Source: Phenylobacterium sp.
GTDB taxonomy: Bacteria > Pseudomonadota > Alphaproteobacteria > Caulobacterales > Caulobacteraceae
Length of the DNA stretch: 64,000 bases
Assembly (NCBI RefSeq): GCF_019636135.1
Contig: NZ_JAHBYD010000004.1
Location: forward strand, 62,001 to 126,000
Direction of reading: 5' to 3'
Shown here: positions 42,655 to 51,790 of the stretch, in pieces
Numbering within the stretch: the first letter of the stretch is position 1
Layout of the letters: every line of letters starts with the position of its first letter
Program-made: the position numbers and the translations under genes
The notes under the pieces: generated by a model
The model's input: only the letters and a program-made list of their open reading frames with translations
Databases searched by the model: none
What the model was told of the DNA's origin: nothing

Positions 42655-42987
42655 TCAGATGTCGGTGCGGGCCTGGCGGCCCTTGCGGGCGCGGCGGTCG
42701 TAGGCGCCCGACCACTCGACGCGGTTGTAGGCGGCCTGGGCGATGTCGACGATGCCGGCGCCGGCGCGCAGGCCGCGGCGCTGGCCGTCCTGGCCCAGGA
42801 CCTGGGCGGCGAACTCGCTTTCGACGCGACGGCGGTCCTCGCGGAAGCTGCGCGGCTGAGGGACCGGGCCCACGGCGACCGGCAGGTTAGGCGAGAACGT
42901 TTCCCCGCCTTGCTCGACGGAGTCCGCCTCGGTCCTCGACGCCGATCGCGCCTGGACCGCGCGTCTGATGCGGTCGATGCGGGACAT
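42655..42987 (-). CDS. Unknown basic protein
   Basis: A 110-residue protein, rich in Arg, Gln and Glu ('MSRIDRIRRAVQARSASRTEAD', 'RSFREDRRRVESEFAAQVLGQDGQRRGLRAGA', 'YNRVEWSGAYDRRARKGR' as landmarks). I do not recognise a family. There is no signal peptide, membrane segment or Cys pattern in the chosen form. Codon use (strong G/C at third positions) matches a real gene. ATG 42987 is preferred; the longer frame from 43020 would add 'MWPTYCRLCDK', whose CxxC might be meaningful. It lies downstream of phaR on the same strand with 47 bp between. Confidence 0.6.
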   Translation of the reverse strand: MSRIDRIRRAVQARSASRTEADSVEQGGETFSPNLPVAVGPVPQPRSFREDRRRVESEFAAQVLGQDGQRRGLRAGAGIVDIAQAAYNRVEWSGAYDRRARKGRQARTDI

Positions 42988-43034
42988 CTTGTCGCACAAC
43001 CTGCAATACGTGGGCCACAACCAGCCCGGTCGAC

Positions 43035-43676
43035 TCAGCCCTTCGCGAGCCTGTCGAGCTGAGCCTGCATCTCCGCCATCTGCTTGCGCAAGAGTGTTAA
43101 CGCCTCATCGGGTGCGGATTCACCCCGCGGTTGAGTCGCGGGGGCGGGCTCCTCGGCCTTCGGGGCCGTGGCGGCAGGGGCGTAGGCGAAGGGCGAGAAC
43201 ATCTTCATCGCCCGGTCGAAGAGCTGCAGGTTCTGGCGGATCTGGTCCTCGTAGGCGGCCATGCCGCCCGCCTGCCCGAAGGTCGAGAGCTGGCTGCGCA
43301 GGCGCTCCTGCTGCTGGGTGAAGCTGGCGAGGCTGAGCTCGAGGTAGCTGGGCAGGAAGGCCTGCATCGAGTTGCCGTAGAAGCTGATCAACTGGCGCAG
43401 GAACTGGATCGGCAGCAGGGACTGGCCCTGGCTCTTCTCCTCCTCCTCGAAGATGATCTGGGTCAGGACCGTGCGGGTGATGTCCTCGTTGGTCTTGGCG
43501 TCGTAGACGACGAAGTCGACGCCCTGCTTCACCATTTCCGAGAGGTGCTCCAGCGTGACGTAGCTGGAGGAGGCGGTGTTGTAGAGCCGGCGGTTCGCAT
43601 ACTTCTTGATGACGACGCGTTCGCCCGTCTGGGCGGCCCCTGCGGCGTCGGGCCCGGAATCCTGGGTGTCAGCCAT
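43035..43676 (-). CDS. phaR: Polyhydroxyalkanoate synthesis repressor PhaR
   Basis: A 213-residue regulator. The N-terminal PHB/PHA accumulation domain 'VVIKKYANRRLYNTASSSYVTL' (DNA-binding) is followed by the PHB-binding segment 'LLPIQFLRQLISFYGNSMQAFLPSYLELSL'. The C-terminal third is Ala/Pro-rich. PhaR represses phasin and synthesis genes and leaves DNA when it binds nascent PHB granules. It is divergent from phaA with a 172-bp gap, the natural place for its operator. Confidence 0.95.
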   Translation of the reverse strand: MADTQDSGPDAAGAAQTGERVVIKKYANRRLYNTASSSYVTLEHLSEMVKQGVDFVVYDAKTNEDITRTVLTQIIFEEEEKSQGQSLLPIQFLRQLISFYGNSMQAFLPSYLELSLASFTQQQERLRSQLSTFGQAGGMAAYEDQIRQNLQLFDRAMKMFSPFAYAPAATAPKAEEPAPATQPRGESAPDEALTLLRKQMAEMQAQLDRLAKG

Positions 43677-43848
43677 CCCTGATCCTTATCGCGGCCGACA
43701 GGAGAGTCGCCGCATTTTCTGCACCGCAGTATCGCGGATGCGAGGACAGAAGCAAATGGCATCGCAAGCACGAAGGGGCCTTGCGGCGCCGCGACGTGAG
43801 GCCGATACAGATTTCAGGGCCCGCTGAAAAACGCTTCAGGATCAAGCC

Positions 43849-45024
<1,176 letters not shown>

Positions 45025-45076
45025 CAGCCGCAAGCCACGCTCACAGTGGTGACGGCGACATAGGGAGACGGACGGA

Positions 45077-45802
45077 ATGGCCAGGGTTGCGCTGGTCACG
45101 GGTGGAACCCGTGGCATCGGTCGGGCGATCGTCGAACGGCTGAGGGCCGACGGGATGCTGGTGGCGGCCGGATATTCCGGCAACGACGAGGCCGCCGCGG
45201 CCTGCGCCAAGGAACTCGGCATCGTGGTGGTGAAGGGCAACGTCGGGAACTTCGCCGACTGCAAGCACGCCGCCGAGCGGGTCGAGCAGGAACTCGGCCC
45301 CATCGACGTGCTGGTCAACAACGCCGGCATCACCCGCGACGGCGTCTTCCACAAGATGACCTCCGAGCAGTGGTCGGAAGTGATCCGCGTGAACATGGAC
45401 TCGCTGTTCAACATGACCCGCCAGGTCATCGAGGGCATGCGCGACCGCGGCTGGGGCCGGATCGTCAACATCAGCTCGATCAACGGCCAGAAGGGCCAGA
45501 TGGGGCAGACCAACTACTCCGCCGCCAAGGCCGGCATGATCGGCTTCACCAAGGCGCTGGCCCTCGAGAACGCCCGCAAGGGCGTGACGGTGAACTGCAT
45601 CGCGCCGGGCTACATCGACACCGAGATGGTGCAGGCGGTCCCGGAGAAGGTGCTGGAGGGCATCATCGCCCAGATCCCGGTGGGCCGGCTCGGCAAGGGC
45701 GAGGAGATCGCCGACATGGTGGCGTTCCTGGCCGGCGAACGGGCGGGCTACGTGACCGGGACCACGCTCGCGCTCAACGGCGGCCAGTACATGGTCGGGT
45801 AG
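45077..45802 (+). CDS. phaB: Acetoacetyl-CoA reductase (NADPH)
   Basis: A 241-residue short-chain dehydrogenase. The NADP-binding 'VTGGTRGIGRAIVERL', the catalytic Ser in 'IVNISSINGQKGQMGQ' and the YxxxK in 'NYSAAKAGM' are in place. The 'SSINGQKGQMGQTNYSAAKAG' surround (landmark GQKGQMGQ) is diagnostic for PhaB against FabG. It makes (R)-3-hydroxybutyryl-CoA for the PHA synthase, which is encoded elsewhere. GGGAGACGGACGG precedes ATG 45077. Confidence 0.96.
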   Translation: MARVALVTGGTRGIGRAIVERLRADGMLVAAGYSGNDEAAAACAKELGIVVVKGNVGNFADCKHAAERVEQELGPIDVLVNNAGITRDGVFHKMTSEQWSEVIRVNMDSLFNMTRQVIEGMRDRGWGRIVNISSINGQKGQMGQTNYSAAKAGMIGFTKALALENARKGVTVNCIAPGYIDTEMVQAVPEKVLEGIIAQIPVGRLGKGEEIADMVAFLAGERAGYVTGTTLALNGGQYMVG

Positions 45803-45912
45803 CGCCCGCCCGAAAGCAGAGCGTGGTCCGGGCGCAAAAGTGGATTCCACCTCTGCTGACCGCGCTCGGCCCCACCGGCGTCGAAAAAACGCCCCGATCA
45901 CGCGGCATCTCC

Positions 45913-46686
45913 ATGAGTGCAATGGAAGGTGAGCGGACGGCGTCGAGGAGGGCCATGATCGCGGCGCTGTTGGGCGCGGCCGCGTCCGGCGTCGCCTTGC
46001 CGGCCGGCGCGGGCCCCGCCGACCGTCTTCGCGACAGCCTCCTGAAACGCCCCGGCGGCGAGATCGCCGGCCCGCCCCTGGCCCGATTCGTCTCGGAAGA
46101 GGGCCGCGTCTTCGTCCTCGACCGCAGCCAGGGCGTGCCCATGCTGAAGTTCGACGACAGCCCCGAGGTCTGGGTGCTGGCGCCGAGCCCCGCGCCGCGC
46201 GGCGACGTGATCTACAAGGACGAACTGGGCGAGCCGGTGCTGCGCGCCACGCGGCTCGGCGGCCTGACGCTGTTCTCCGACGAGCGGCCGAACGGCGAGG
46301 CGGTCTCGCTGGCGGGCGGCGGCTTCCCGCTCAGGCTTCCGCCGCTCAGCCCGGCGGCGCTGGGCGAGCGGCTGCTGCAGGCCAGCTACCGCTCGGGCCG
46401 GATCGCGCGGCGCACCATCGTCTTCGAGGCCCGCCGGGTGACGCCGGCCGGATCGGCCCTGGTGGGCGACGCCGCCGTCGTCACCAGCCTCGCCTTCGTG
46501 CGCATGGCCGAGCGCCGCGGCGGCCGCACCGTCCTGGGCCAGTTCAACATCGTCCGCTTCGAAGAGGGCAAGAAGCCCGCGGTCACCCTGAAGGACGGCG
46601 TCCTGCGCATCGTCGTGGCCCCCGAGCAGGGCCTCGCCGGCCGGCCGTCCTCCAAACGCATCATGAAGGTGGCGAGCGCGCAGTAG
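45913..46686 (+). CDS. DUF4908-like exported protein
   Basis: A 257-residue protein with an N-terminal export signal ('RRAMIAALLGAAASGVALPAGAG', basic start and hydrophobic core). The mature part has 'PPLARFVSEEGRVFVLDRSQGVPMLKFDDSPEVWVL', 'GDVIYKDELGEPVLRATRLGGLTLFS' and 'RRTIVFEARRVTPAGSALVGDAAVVTSLAFVRM' (landmarks FVLDRS, LKFDDSPEVWVL, RLGGLTLF). I associate this pattern with DUF4908 of Caulobacterales; its role is unknown. ATG 45913 is used; ATG 45922 is possible. Confidence 0.68.
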   Translation: MSAMEGERTASRRAMIAALLGAAASGVALPAGAGPADRLRDSLLKRPGGEIAGPPLARFVSEEGRVFVLDRSQGVPMLKFDDSPEVWVLAPSPAPRGDVIYKDELGEPVLRATRLGGLTLFSDERPNGEAVSLAGGGFPLRLPPLSPAALGERLLQASYRSGRIARRTIVFEARRVTPAGSALVGDAAVVTSLAFVRMAERRGGRTVLGQFNIVRFEEGKKPAVTLKDGVLRIVVAPEQGLAGRPSSKRIMKVASAQ

Positions 46687-46738
46687 GCCAGCGCCGAAAC
46701 GCGTTGGCGGCTGGTCGGGACAACGCCACACTCCGACG

Positions 46739-47236
46739 ATGACGCATCATGATCAGCCGAGTTCAGAACCAAGCTTCGCCGATGGCAGGCTGTTGATTCA
46801 GATCGAAGCGTGGGAAGGCAACTTGCATGTCGGCCTCAGTTCCGACCTGACGCCGCCGGAGTATCGGTTCCAGGGCGGGCTCAACGTCGTTCAGGGATTC
46901 TATATCGATGGCCGGGTGGTTGCGCCTGCGCGCCACCGGGGCGATGCGATTCGAGTTTGGATCAGACCGTTTGGAACGGATGTCCGCTTCGGCCCAGGCG
47001 AGCAGGAGGAGGTTGGTCAAATCCAAGTCTCGCAAACACCAACGACTGCCGCTGCTCTCAGCGCCACCCTCCTTATGCCGGAGGGGGCGCGGAGCATGGC
47101 GGCGGTGTGCCTCGAAGCGACCTGGCGCTACCTCCATCTGTGGACCTTCGACGAAGATCCAGACGAGGCTTCGATCAACGCCTACTCCTTCTCTTCGGAG
47201 ATTCACCGAAGTATCGAAGAGTGGGCTCAAGCCTGA
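46739..47236 (+). CDS. Unknown protein in a lower-GC islet
   Basis: A 165-residue acidic protein with clearly lower GC than its neighbours (nearer 55 percent by eye). It has a beta-rich first half ('LLIQIEAWEGNLHVGLSSD', 'GFYIDGRVVAP') and an aromatic helix 'VCLEATWRYLHLWTFDED'. No family is recognised. It is convergent with the Cys-rich gene 10 bp away. Composition and isolation suggest recent gain. One possibility is an immunity-type protein, but nothing in the sequence proves that. Confidence 0.6.
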   Translation: MTHHDQPSSEPSFADGRLLIQIEAWEGNLHVGLSSDLTPPEYRFQGGLNVVQGFYIDGRVVAPARHRGDAIRVWIRPFGTDVRFGPGEQEEVGQIQVSQTPTTAAALSATLLMPEGARSMAAVCLEATWRYLHLWTFDEDPDEASINAYSFSSEIHRSIEEWAQA

Positions 47237-47246
47237 AGTCCACTCC

Positions 47247-47879
47247 TCAGGGATACGACCGGCCACCCTTGTATCGAGCTGTAGTTAGGGGCGGCGTTCC
47301 GATCTCGCCTTCGTGAGAGTCGCACCACGCTCGCCTCTCACTCGCGCTTGCATGACACGCTGCCTTCGCGCGTTCGGTGGGCTGCTCACCGCAAATGGCA
47401 CGGTCGCGCCTGTCCTGCATTTCACATTGCGGGTGCCTCTCCCGACCCGCGCCGGAGGCAGGTCCTCCTCCATCTCCTATGCGTGGGAAGCTGTCCGGCG
47501 GGAGCGGTAACCAACCGCCATTGGGAGGTAAGGCTGGCGTCGGGGGACGATGGCAAGCGGCGTTGGTGCATGGTTCCTCCGTGCGACCGGCGAGGCCCCT
47601 CGCCATCGGTTCCTGTCTGGGCGCTCGCGTAGCTCTCCACCGGTTTCCTTCGACATGGCTTGCAAAGTAGCCTTGGTTATCCAACGCGCCGTGCTTCTCG
47701 CACGACGCGCATGCTTGGGAGCCCTGCGGGGCGGGCTGCTTGTTCGAGAAGAAGAATGCGTTGTACGCGCGCTCGGCCTTCTGCCGTCGCTCCTCTTCGA
47801 CTTCATCGGGCGTTCGTGAGTACCAACGCCTCAGCGTCTCGCCTTCAAGGCGTGCGGGATTCACTTGGCTGAATGCCAT
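47247..47879 (-). CDS. Unknown Cys-rich protein, possible effector
   Basis: A 210-residue protein beginning 'MAFSQVNPARLEGETLRRWY' and 'RTPDEVEEERRQKAERAYNAFF'. The middle has a Pro-rich 'PPTPALPPNGGWLPLPPDSF'. The C-terminal third has regularly placed Cys: 'QCEMQDRRDRAICGEQ', 'AACHASASERRAWCDSHEGE', then 'IGTPPLTTARY'. I have seen this N-terminal phrase and C-terminal Cys block together in unannotated proteins of sphingomonads and caulobacters (memory, not a search). Composition is lower in GC than the surroundings. No function is known. Upstream DNA to 48082 is AT-rich for this genome. Confidence 0.58.
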   Translation of the reverse strand: MAFSQVNPARLEGETLRRWYSRTPDEVEEERRQKAERAYNAFFFSNKQPAPQGSQACASCEKHGALDNQGYFASHVEGNRWRATRAPRQEPMARGLAGRTEEPCTNAACHRPPTPALPPNGGWLPLPPDSFPRIGDGGGPASGAGRERHPQCEMQDRRDRAICGEQPTERAKAACHASASERRAWCDSHEGEIGTPPLTTARYKGGRSYP

Positions 47880-48082
47880 TCGCGTTCTCCACGGGCTGCG
47901 CGACACGGCGATTGATCGCCATGACGTGTTGTGTCTGGGATTGAACGCAGTCCGTATTGCGGGGCCTTGGCCGCTATCGCGGCTGGCTACGCAGTGAGCA
48001 GCGCACCGCAAACCTCGCATAAAGCGGGCCCTAAGTCAAGAACAAAATGGCAACTATAGCTACGAAAGCGCGCAGCGGCAGG

Positions 48083-48844
48083 TCAGCCCTTGAACGCGTC
48101 CTTGGCTTCGCGGACGGCGGCGAAGGCGCGGGCGTCGGGTTGGCCCGACGCGCCCATGCGCTCCGCCAGTTGCGGGGCGCGCAGGAACGGGTTGGTGGCC
48201 TTCTCCAGGCCGATGGTGGTGGGCACGGTCCACTCGCCGCGGTCGCGGGCGGCGAAGATCTGGGCGGCGCGGTCCTTCAGCGCCTTCGAATCGTCCACCG
48301 AGAGCGCGAAGCGGGCGTTCGAGGCCGTGTACTCGTGGGCGCAGTAGACGGTGGTGTCGTCGGGCAGGGCGGCGATCTTCTGCAGGCTGGCCCACATCTG
48401 CTCGGGCGTGCCCTCGAACAGCCGCCCGCAGCCCAGGGCGAACAGGGTGTCGCCGACGAAGGCGATGCGGTCGGCCGCGTCGAAGTAGGTGATGTGGCCC
48501 AGGGTGTGGCCGCCGGTGTCGAGCACCCGGAACGCGGTCTCGCCCAGTTGCACGGTGTCGCCCTCGACCAGCTCGCGGTCCAGCGGCGCGATGCGGGTGA
48601 CTTCCTTGGGGCCCACGATGGTGCAGCCGGTGATGGCCTTGATGTCGGCGTTGCCGCCCGCGTGGTCCGGATGCCAGTGGGTGTTGAGGATGAGGTCCAG
48701 GTCCCAGCCCAGGCTCTCCAGCTCGCGCAGGACCGCGCCGGCCTCCGGCGTGTCGATGCAGGCGGTCAGCCCCGTCGCCTCGTCGCGGACCAGGAAGCCG
48801 TAGTTGTCGGAGAGGCAGGGGAACTGGTGGACGGTGAGCGGCAT
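48083..48844 (-). CDS. gloB: Hydroxyacylglutathione hydrolase (glyoxalase II)
   Basis: A 253-residue metallo-beta-lactamase-fold enzyme that hydrolyses S-lactoylglutathione to lactate in methylglyoxal removal. The metal site 'NTHWHPDHAGGN' (THxHxDH) and later ligands in 'TGGHTLGHITYF', 'VGDTLFALGCGRLFEG' (Asp) and 'YCAHEYTASNARF' (His) are all present. The C-terminal GSH-binding helices ('TNPFLRAPQLAERMGA') match. ATG 48844. Divergent to it, 72 bp away, is a methyltransferase gene. Confidence 0.95.
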   Translation of the reverse strand: MPLTVHQFPCLSDNYGFLVRDEATGLTACIDTPEAGAVLRELESLGWDLDLILNTHWHPDHAGGNADIKAITGCTIVGPKEVTRIAPLDRELVEGDTVQLGETAFRVLDTGGHTLGHITYFDAADRIAFVGDTLFALGCGRLFEGTPEQMWASLQKIAALPDDTTVYCAHEYTASNARFALSVDDSKALKDRAAQIFAARDRGEWTVPTTIGLEKATNPFLRAPQLAERMGASGQPDARAFAAVREAKDAFKG

Positions 48845-48916
48845 GGCGGAACTCCCGGCGGACCTTCGTTGATTTAGGCTGGCCGACGGCGCGCGTCGAG
48901 CTTAGCCAGGACCGGT

Positions 48917-49675
48917 ATGCGCCGCGACGTCCTCGAGCTTCGCCAGTTCTACGCCTCCGACCTCGGCCGGGCGGCGCGGGCCATGGTGGAGCGCAAGCTC
49001 ACCGAGGCCTGGGGCGACGCCCATGGCCTGGACCTGCTGGCGCTGGGGTACGCCACCCCGTTCGTCGGGCCGCTGCGCGCCACCGCCCGGCGCGTGGTGG
49101 CCGGCATGCCGGCGTTACAGGGCGTCGAGGTGTGGCCGGCCGAGGCGCCCAACTTGGCGACGCTGACGCCGGAGGACGCCCTGCCGTTCCAGAATGCCCT
49201 CTTCGACCGGGTGCTGGTGGTGCATGGGCTGGAGGAGAGCCCCGATCCGGTGGGCTACCTGCGCGAGGTCTGGCGGGTGCTGGCGCCCTCGGGCAAGGCG
49301 ATCATCACCGTCGCCTCGCGCAACGGCCTGTGGGCCAACACCGAGAAGACCCCCTTCGGCCACGGCCGGCCCTACACCCGCGGCCAGCTCGCCGAGCTGC
49401 TGCGCGACGCCGACCTCGAGCCCTCGGGCTGGACGCGGGCGCTCTACGTGCCGCCGGTCGGCTGGATGGCGGGCTGGGCCGAGGGGTTCGAGCAGGCGGG
49501 GTCGCGGCTGTGGCCGGGGTTCGCGGGGCTGCTCCTGATGGAGGCGGTGAAGCAGACGTTCGCGGTGAAGCCGCAGGGCCGCCGCGCCCGCGTCGCGCGG
49601 CCGGCGCTGGTCCCCGCGCCCGGCGTTCCGGCCGCCTCGGCGAGACCGCTGGCGTCGCCACGACGAAGGCCTTAG
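48917..49675 (+). CDS. Class I SAM-dependent methyltransferase
   Basis: A 252-residue protein. 'LDLLALGYATPFVGPLR' corresponds to motif I in degenerate form (ALGYATP), 'ALPFQNALFDRVLVVHGLEESPDP' to motif II (LPF...FDRVLVVHGLE) and 'LREVWRVLAPSGKAIITVAS' to the Methyltransf_11 motif III. 'RSGLWANTEKTPFGHGRPYT'-like sequence (here NGLWANTEKTPFGHGRPYTR) is kept in a caulobacter group located beside gloB, as I recall. The substrate is unknown. Confidence 0.82.
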   Translation: MRRDVLELRQFYASDLGRAARAMVERKLTEAWGDAHGLDLLALGYATPFVGPLRATARRVVAGMPALQGVEVWPAEAPNLATLTPEDALPFQNALFDRVLVVHGLEESPDPVGYLREVWRVLAPSGKAIITVASRNGLWANTEKTPFGHGRPYTRGQLAELLRDADLEPSGWTRALYVPPVGWMAGWAEGFEQAGSRLWPGFAGLLLMEAVKQTFAVKPQGRRARVARPALVPAPGVPAASARPLASPRRRP

Positions 49676-49717
49676 CTTCACAGGCTGGAAAGCCACCGAA
49701 TTCGGAGCGACCGGCGC

Positions 49718-50062
49718 ATGAAGCTGATCATCGCGATCATCAAGCCCAGCCGGCTCGACGCCGTGCTGGACGCCGTCACCGAGGCGGGCGCCTCGGGCCT
49801 CACCGTCACCGAGGTGCGCGGCTACGGCCGCCAGCGCGGCAAGACCGAGGTCTACCGCGGCGCCGAGTACGAGGTGAAGCTGCTGCCCAAGGTGAAGCTG
49901 GAGATCGCCGTGCCGGCCGACATCGTCGAGGCGGTGGTCGAGGCGCTGCAGACGACGGCCAACACCGGCAAGATCGGCGACGGCAAGATCTTCGTCCTCG
50001 ACCTCGAGCGGGCGCTGCGCATCCGCACCGGCGAGCAGGACGCGGCGGCCATCGCGGGCTGA
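49718..50062 (+). CDS. Nitrogen regulatory protein PII
   Basis: A 114-residue PII trimer subunit. The T-loop 'GRQRGKTEVYRGAEYEVKLL' contains the Tyr in RGAEYEV that GlnD uridylylates. 'VEALQTTANTGKIGDGKIFV' is the B-loop region with TGKIGDGKIFV, and 'ALRIRTGEQDAAAI' is the C-loop end. It senses 2-oxoglutarate and ATP/ADP and controls glutamine synthetase adenylylation, NtrB or AmtB. Neither glnA nor amtB is beside it, so GlnB versus GlnK cannot be decided. GlnD is encoded at 9340-12156. Confidence 0.95.
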   Translation: MKLIIAIIKPSRLDAVLDAVTEAGASGLTVTEVRGYGRQRGKTEVYRGAEYEVKLLPKVKLEIAVPADIVEAVVEALQTTANTGKIGDGKIFVLDLERALRIRTGEQDAAAIAG

Positions 50063-50075
50063 TCCGCCCACGCCC

Positions 50076-50843
50076 ATGCGCCCCGACCCCATGCGCGCAG
50101 TCCGGCTCGTCGGCGCGGCGCTGGCGCTCATCGCAACCGGTCCCGCCGCGGCGGCGGACCTGACGAACCGCGACGTGGCCGAGGCCCTGAAGCGCCACGT
50201 CTGCTTCAGCCGGGTCTGGTGGGGCGACCCCTACGCGCGGCTGGGCCAGACCGTCCACCTGGACGTCCGGATGGACGGCCGCACCGCCTACGCCTGGAGC
50301 GAGGACATGCGCGCGGTGCCGCGCACGCCGAAGTGGGCCGACAGCTATGTCGTGGTCGCCCGCGCGGCCGGGCCGGTGGTGACCCAGCGCTCGGGCTACA
50401 ACATCGACCTGTTGCGCGGCGAGCCGGCCTTCGAGCGCGACCGCCGGCGCGTGTATGGCGGGAGGTCCGAGCGGGTGCGCCTGGAGCTGCCGACGGCGTG
50501 CGAGCCGAGGTTCGACCCGGACACGCCGCAGAAGGCGGAGATGCGCCAGACGCTGATGGGCAGCCTGACCAACGCGGTGCGCACCTGGGGCCGCCGCCCG
50601 GCCGGCGGCCTGGTCCGCATGACCGTCGCCAACTTCAACATCGACTACCCGGAGGCCTTCGCGCTGCGCCAGGACACCGGCGAGGTCCTCCGTGTCAGCC
50701 TGCTCTCGAACGATCCGGCGAGCTATGCCGGCGGGGCCGGCCGCCAGTACGCGGTGACGCCGGCCCCCCGCGGCCCGACGGCGCTCCAGCTCCGGCGGCT
50801 GATCCTGAAGTACGGCCGGACCGAGGTGATCCGGGTGCGCTGA
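50076..50843 (+). CDS. Exported protein of unknown function
   Basis: A 255-residue protein, 13 bp after the PII gene on the same strand. ATG 50091 ('MRAVRLVGAALALIATGPAAAAD') or 50076 starts a clear signal peptide. The mature part has 'RHVCFSRVWWGDPYARLGQ', 'LELPTACEPRF' and 'GLVRMTVANFNIDYPEAFALRQDTGEV'; two Cys may form a disulfide. No family is recognised. Despite the short distance, a shared role with PII is unlikely given the different compartment. Confidence 0.7.
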   Translation: MRPDPMRAVRLVGAALALIATGPAAAADLTNRDVAEALKRHVCFSRVWWGDPYARLGQTVHLDVRMDGRTAYAWSEDMRAVPRTPKWADSYVVVARAAGPVVTQRSGYNIDLLRGEPAFERDRRRVYGGRSERVRLELPTACEPRFDPDTPQKAEMRQTLMGSLTNAVRTWGRRPAGGLVRMTVANFNIDYPEAFALRQDTGEVLRVSLLSNDPASYAGGAGRQYAVTPAPRGPTALQLRRLILKYGRTEVIRVR

Positions 50844-50910
50844 GCTGGGGGCGTCCTGTCGGGGGCGAAGCGCGGTAGGTTCGCGGTTCTCAAGCACGCC
50901 CACGAGGAAC

Positions 50911-51034
50911 GTCATGGCTGGCCCTGTGCCGGCCATCCAGACGCGCAGACGCGCGGATGGGGCCCGCGGCGGGGGCCGCTGCGAGCTTGGCTGGATCGGT
51001 GTTCATGGGTGGCCGGCACAAGGCCGGCCATGAC
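50911..51034. repeat. GTCATGGCTGGCC...GGCCGGCCATGAC paired repeat
   Basis: GTCATGGCTGGCCCTGTGCCGGCCATCCA faces TGGGTGGCCGGCACAAGGCCGGCCATGAC (landmarks TGTGCCGGCCA / TGGCCGGCACA), giving a 124-bp palindrome. Its right end matches 42550-42642. It fills the gap between the exported-protein gene and the SOS-box gene. Confidence 0.7.
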
Positions 51035-51068
51035 GTTCAGGGAGAGGGATGTCGGGAGAGCGCGTCCG

Positions 51069-51581
51069 TCAGGACGTGTCGGTAAGGCGTAGTAGCGCAG
51101 AGCCGGCGAGGAGCTTGGTCCGGCCTGTGGGTTTGCGCTCGGGGTCGAGGACCGCGAGGGCCTTGGCGTAGCTCCTGCGGATCTTGACGACGGCGGCCGC
51201 GACCGCAGCCTGGATGACGGCCTCGTCGTGGGCCGGGTCGCCGGTGAGGCGGAGCAGCGGCGTCTCCCAGTCGGGGCGTTCGTATTCGTTCCAGTCGCAG
51301 CGTTCGGCGTACTCGCCCCGCTCTTTGCGCTCCTCCGGCTCGGCGTCCGGGTCGGCTTCCGGGCGGGGTTGCACGCGCTCGAAGCTGCCGCTGGCGATGC
51401 GCAGGCGCAGCGCGATCGACTGGCGCACGCTGCGGGCGACGTCGCAGTGGGCGTCGGCCAGGGCGATCAGGGTCTGGGTGTCCGGGTCCGCGTCGACGGC
51501 GACGGCGATGCGGCGCACGAGGCCCATGCCGAACTCGGCGAGCTCGTGCAGTTGGGTCGATGCGGCGTCGGTCGTGGACAT
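51069..51581 (-). CDS. Unknown protein with a LexA box at its start
   Basis: A 170-residue acidic protein. The N-terminal part is helical ('LHELAEFGMGLVRRIAVAVD', 'LIALADAHCDVARSVRQSIALRLRI'), then comes an acidic linker, then 'DWNEYERPDWETPLLRLTGDPAHDEAVIQAAVAAAV' (landmarks NEYERPDWE, LTGDP). I believe related proteins exist in Caulobacter, but no function is known to me. A perfect GTTC-N7-GTTC LexA box ends at the base before ATG 51581, so SOS control is likely. TTG 51587, inside the box, is an alternative start. Confidence 0.7.
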   Translation of the reverse strand: MSTTDAASTQLHELAEFGMGLVRRIAVAVDADPDTQTLIALADAHCDVARSVRQSIALRLRIASGSFERVQPRPEADPDAEPEERKERGEYAERCDWNEYERPDWETPLLRLTGDPAHDEAVIQAAVAAAVVKIRRSYAKALAVLDPERKPTGRTKLLAGSALLRLTDTS

Positions 51582-51596
51582 GAACAAATCAAGAAC
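51582..51596 (-). promoter_or_regulatory. LexA (SOS) box abutting a start codon
   Basis: On the coding strand GTTCTTGATTTGTTC is followed at once by ATG. It matches the alphaproteobacterial LexA operator exactly. A TTGACG element lies about 23 nt further upstream. With the box touching the ATG there is no room for a Shine-Dalgarno, so the transcript may be leaderless. Confidence 0.65.
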
Positions 51597-51622
51597 ATAC
51601 TAGAGCGCAGGCGTCAACAATG

Positions 51623-51754
51623 CTCGTCATCCCGCGACTTGTTCGCGGGACCCAAGATCGCGGGAGGCGGGTGGCGGGGTGCGGCGGCGTCTCCGCCAAC
51701 CCCTCCTGAACCACGGTGTTCATGGGTCCCGCGAACAAGTCGCGGGATGACGAG
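51623..51754. repeat. Perfect 32-bp inverted repeat, GTCATCCCGCG family
   Basis: CTCGTCATCCCGCGACTTGT... at 51623-51654 and its exact reverse complement at 51723-51754 (32 bp) enclose 68 bp with a GTTCATGGGTCCC phrase shared with 24748-24873. Each arm also folds on itself (CCCGCGACTTGTTCGCGGG). Confidence 0.85.
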
Positions 51755-51790
51755 AGAGAGGGGCGCGCGCGGCGAGCTCGGTGGGTGGGG

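Noticed and set aside
47410..47560. Repeat inserted in the middle of the Cys-rich gene at 47247-47879
   Set aside because: The Pro-rich segment looks like part of the family itself and the Cys block continues in frame after it; resemblance to the intergenic repeats is weak.
48034..48048. Third LexA box (GAAC-N7-CAAC) upstream of the low-GC islet gene
   Set aside because: One of the eight fixed positions mismatches and the orientation and distance to a start are not convincing.
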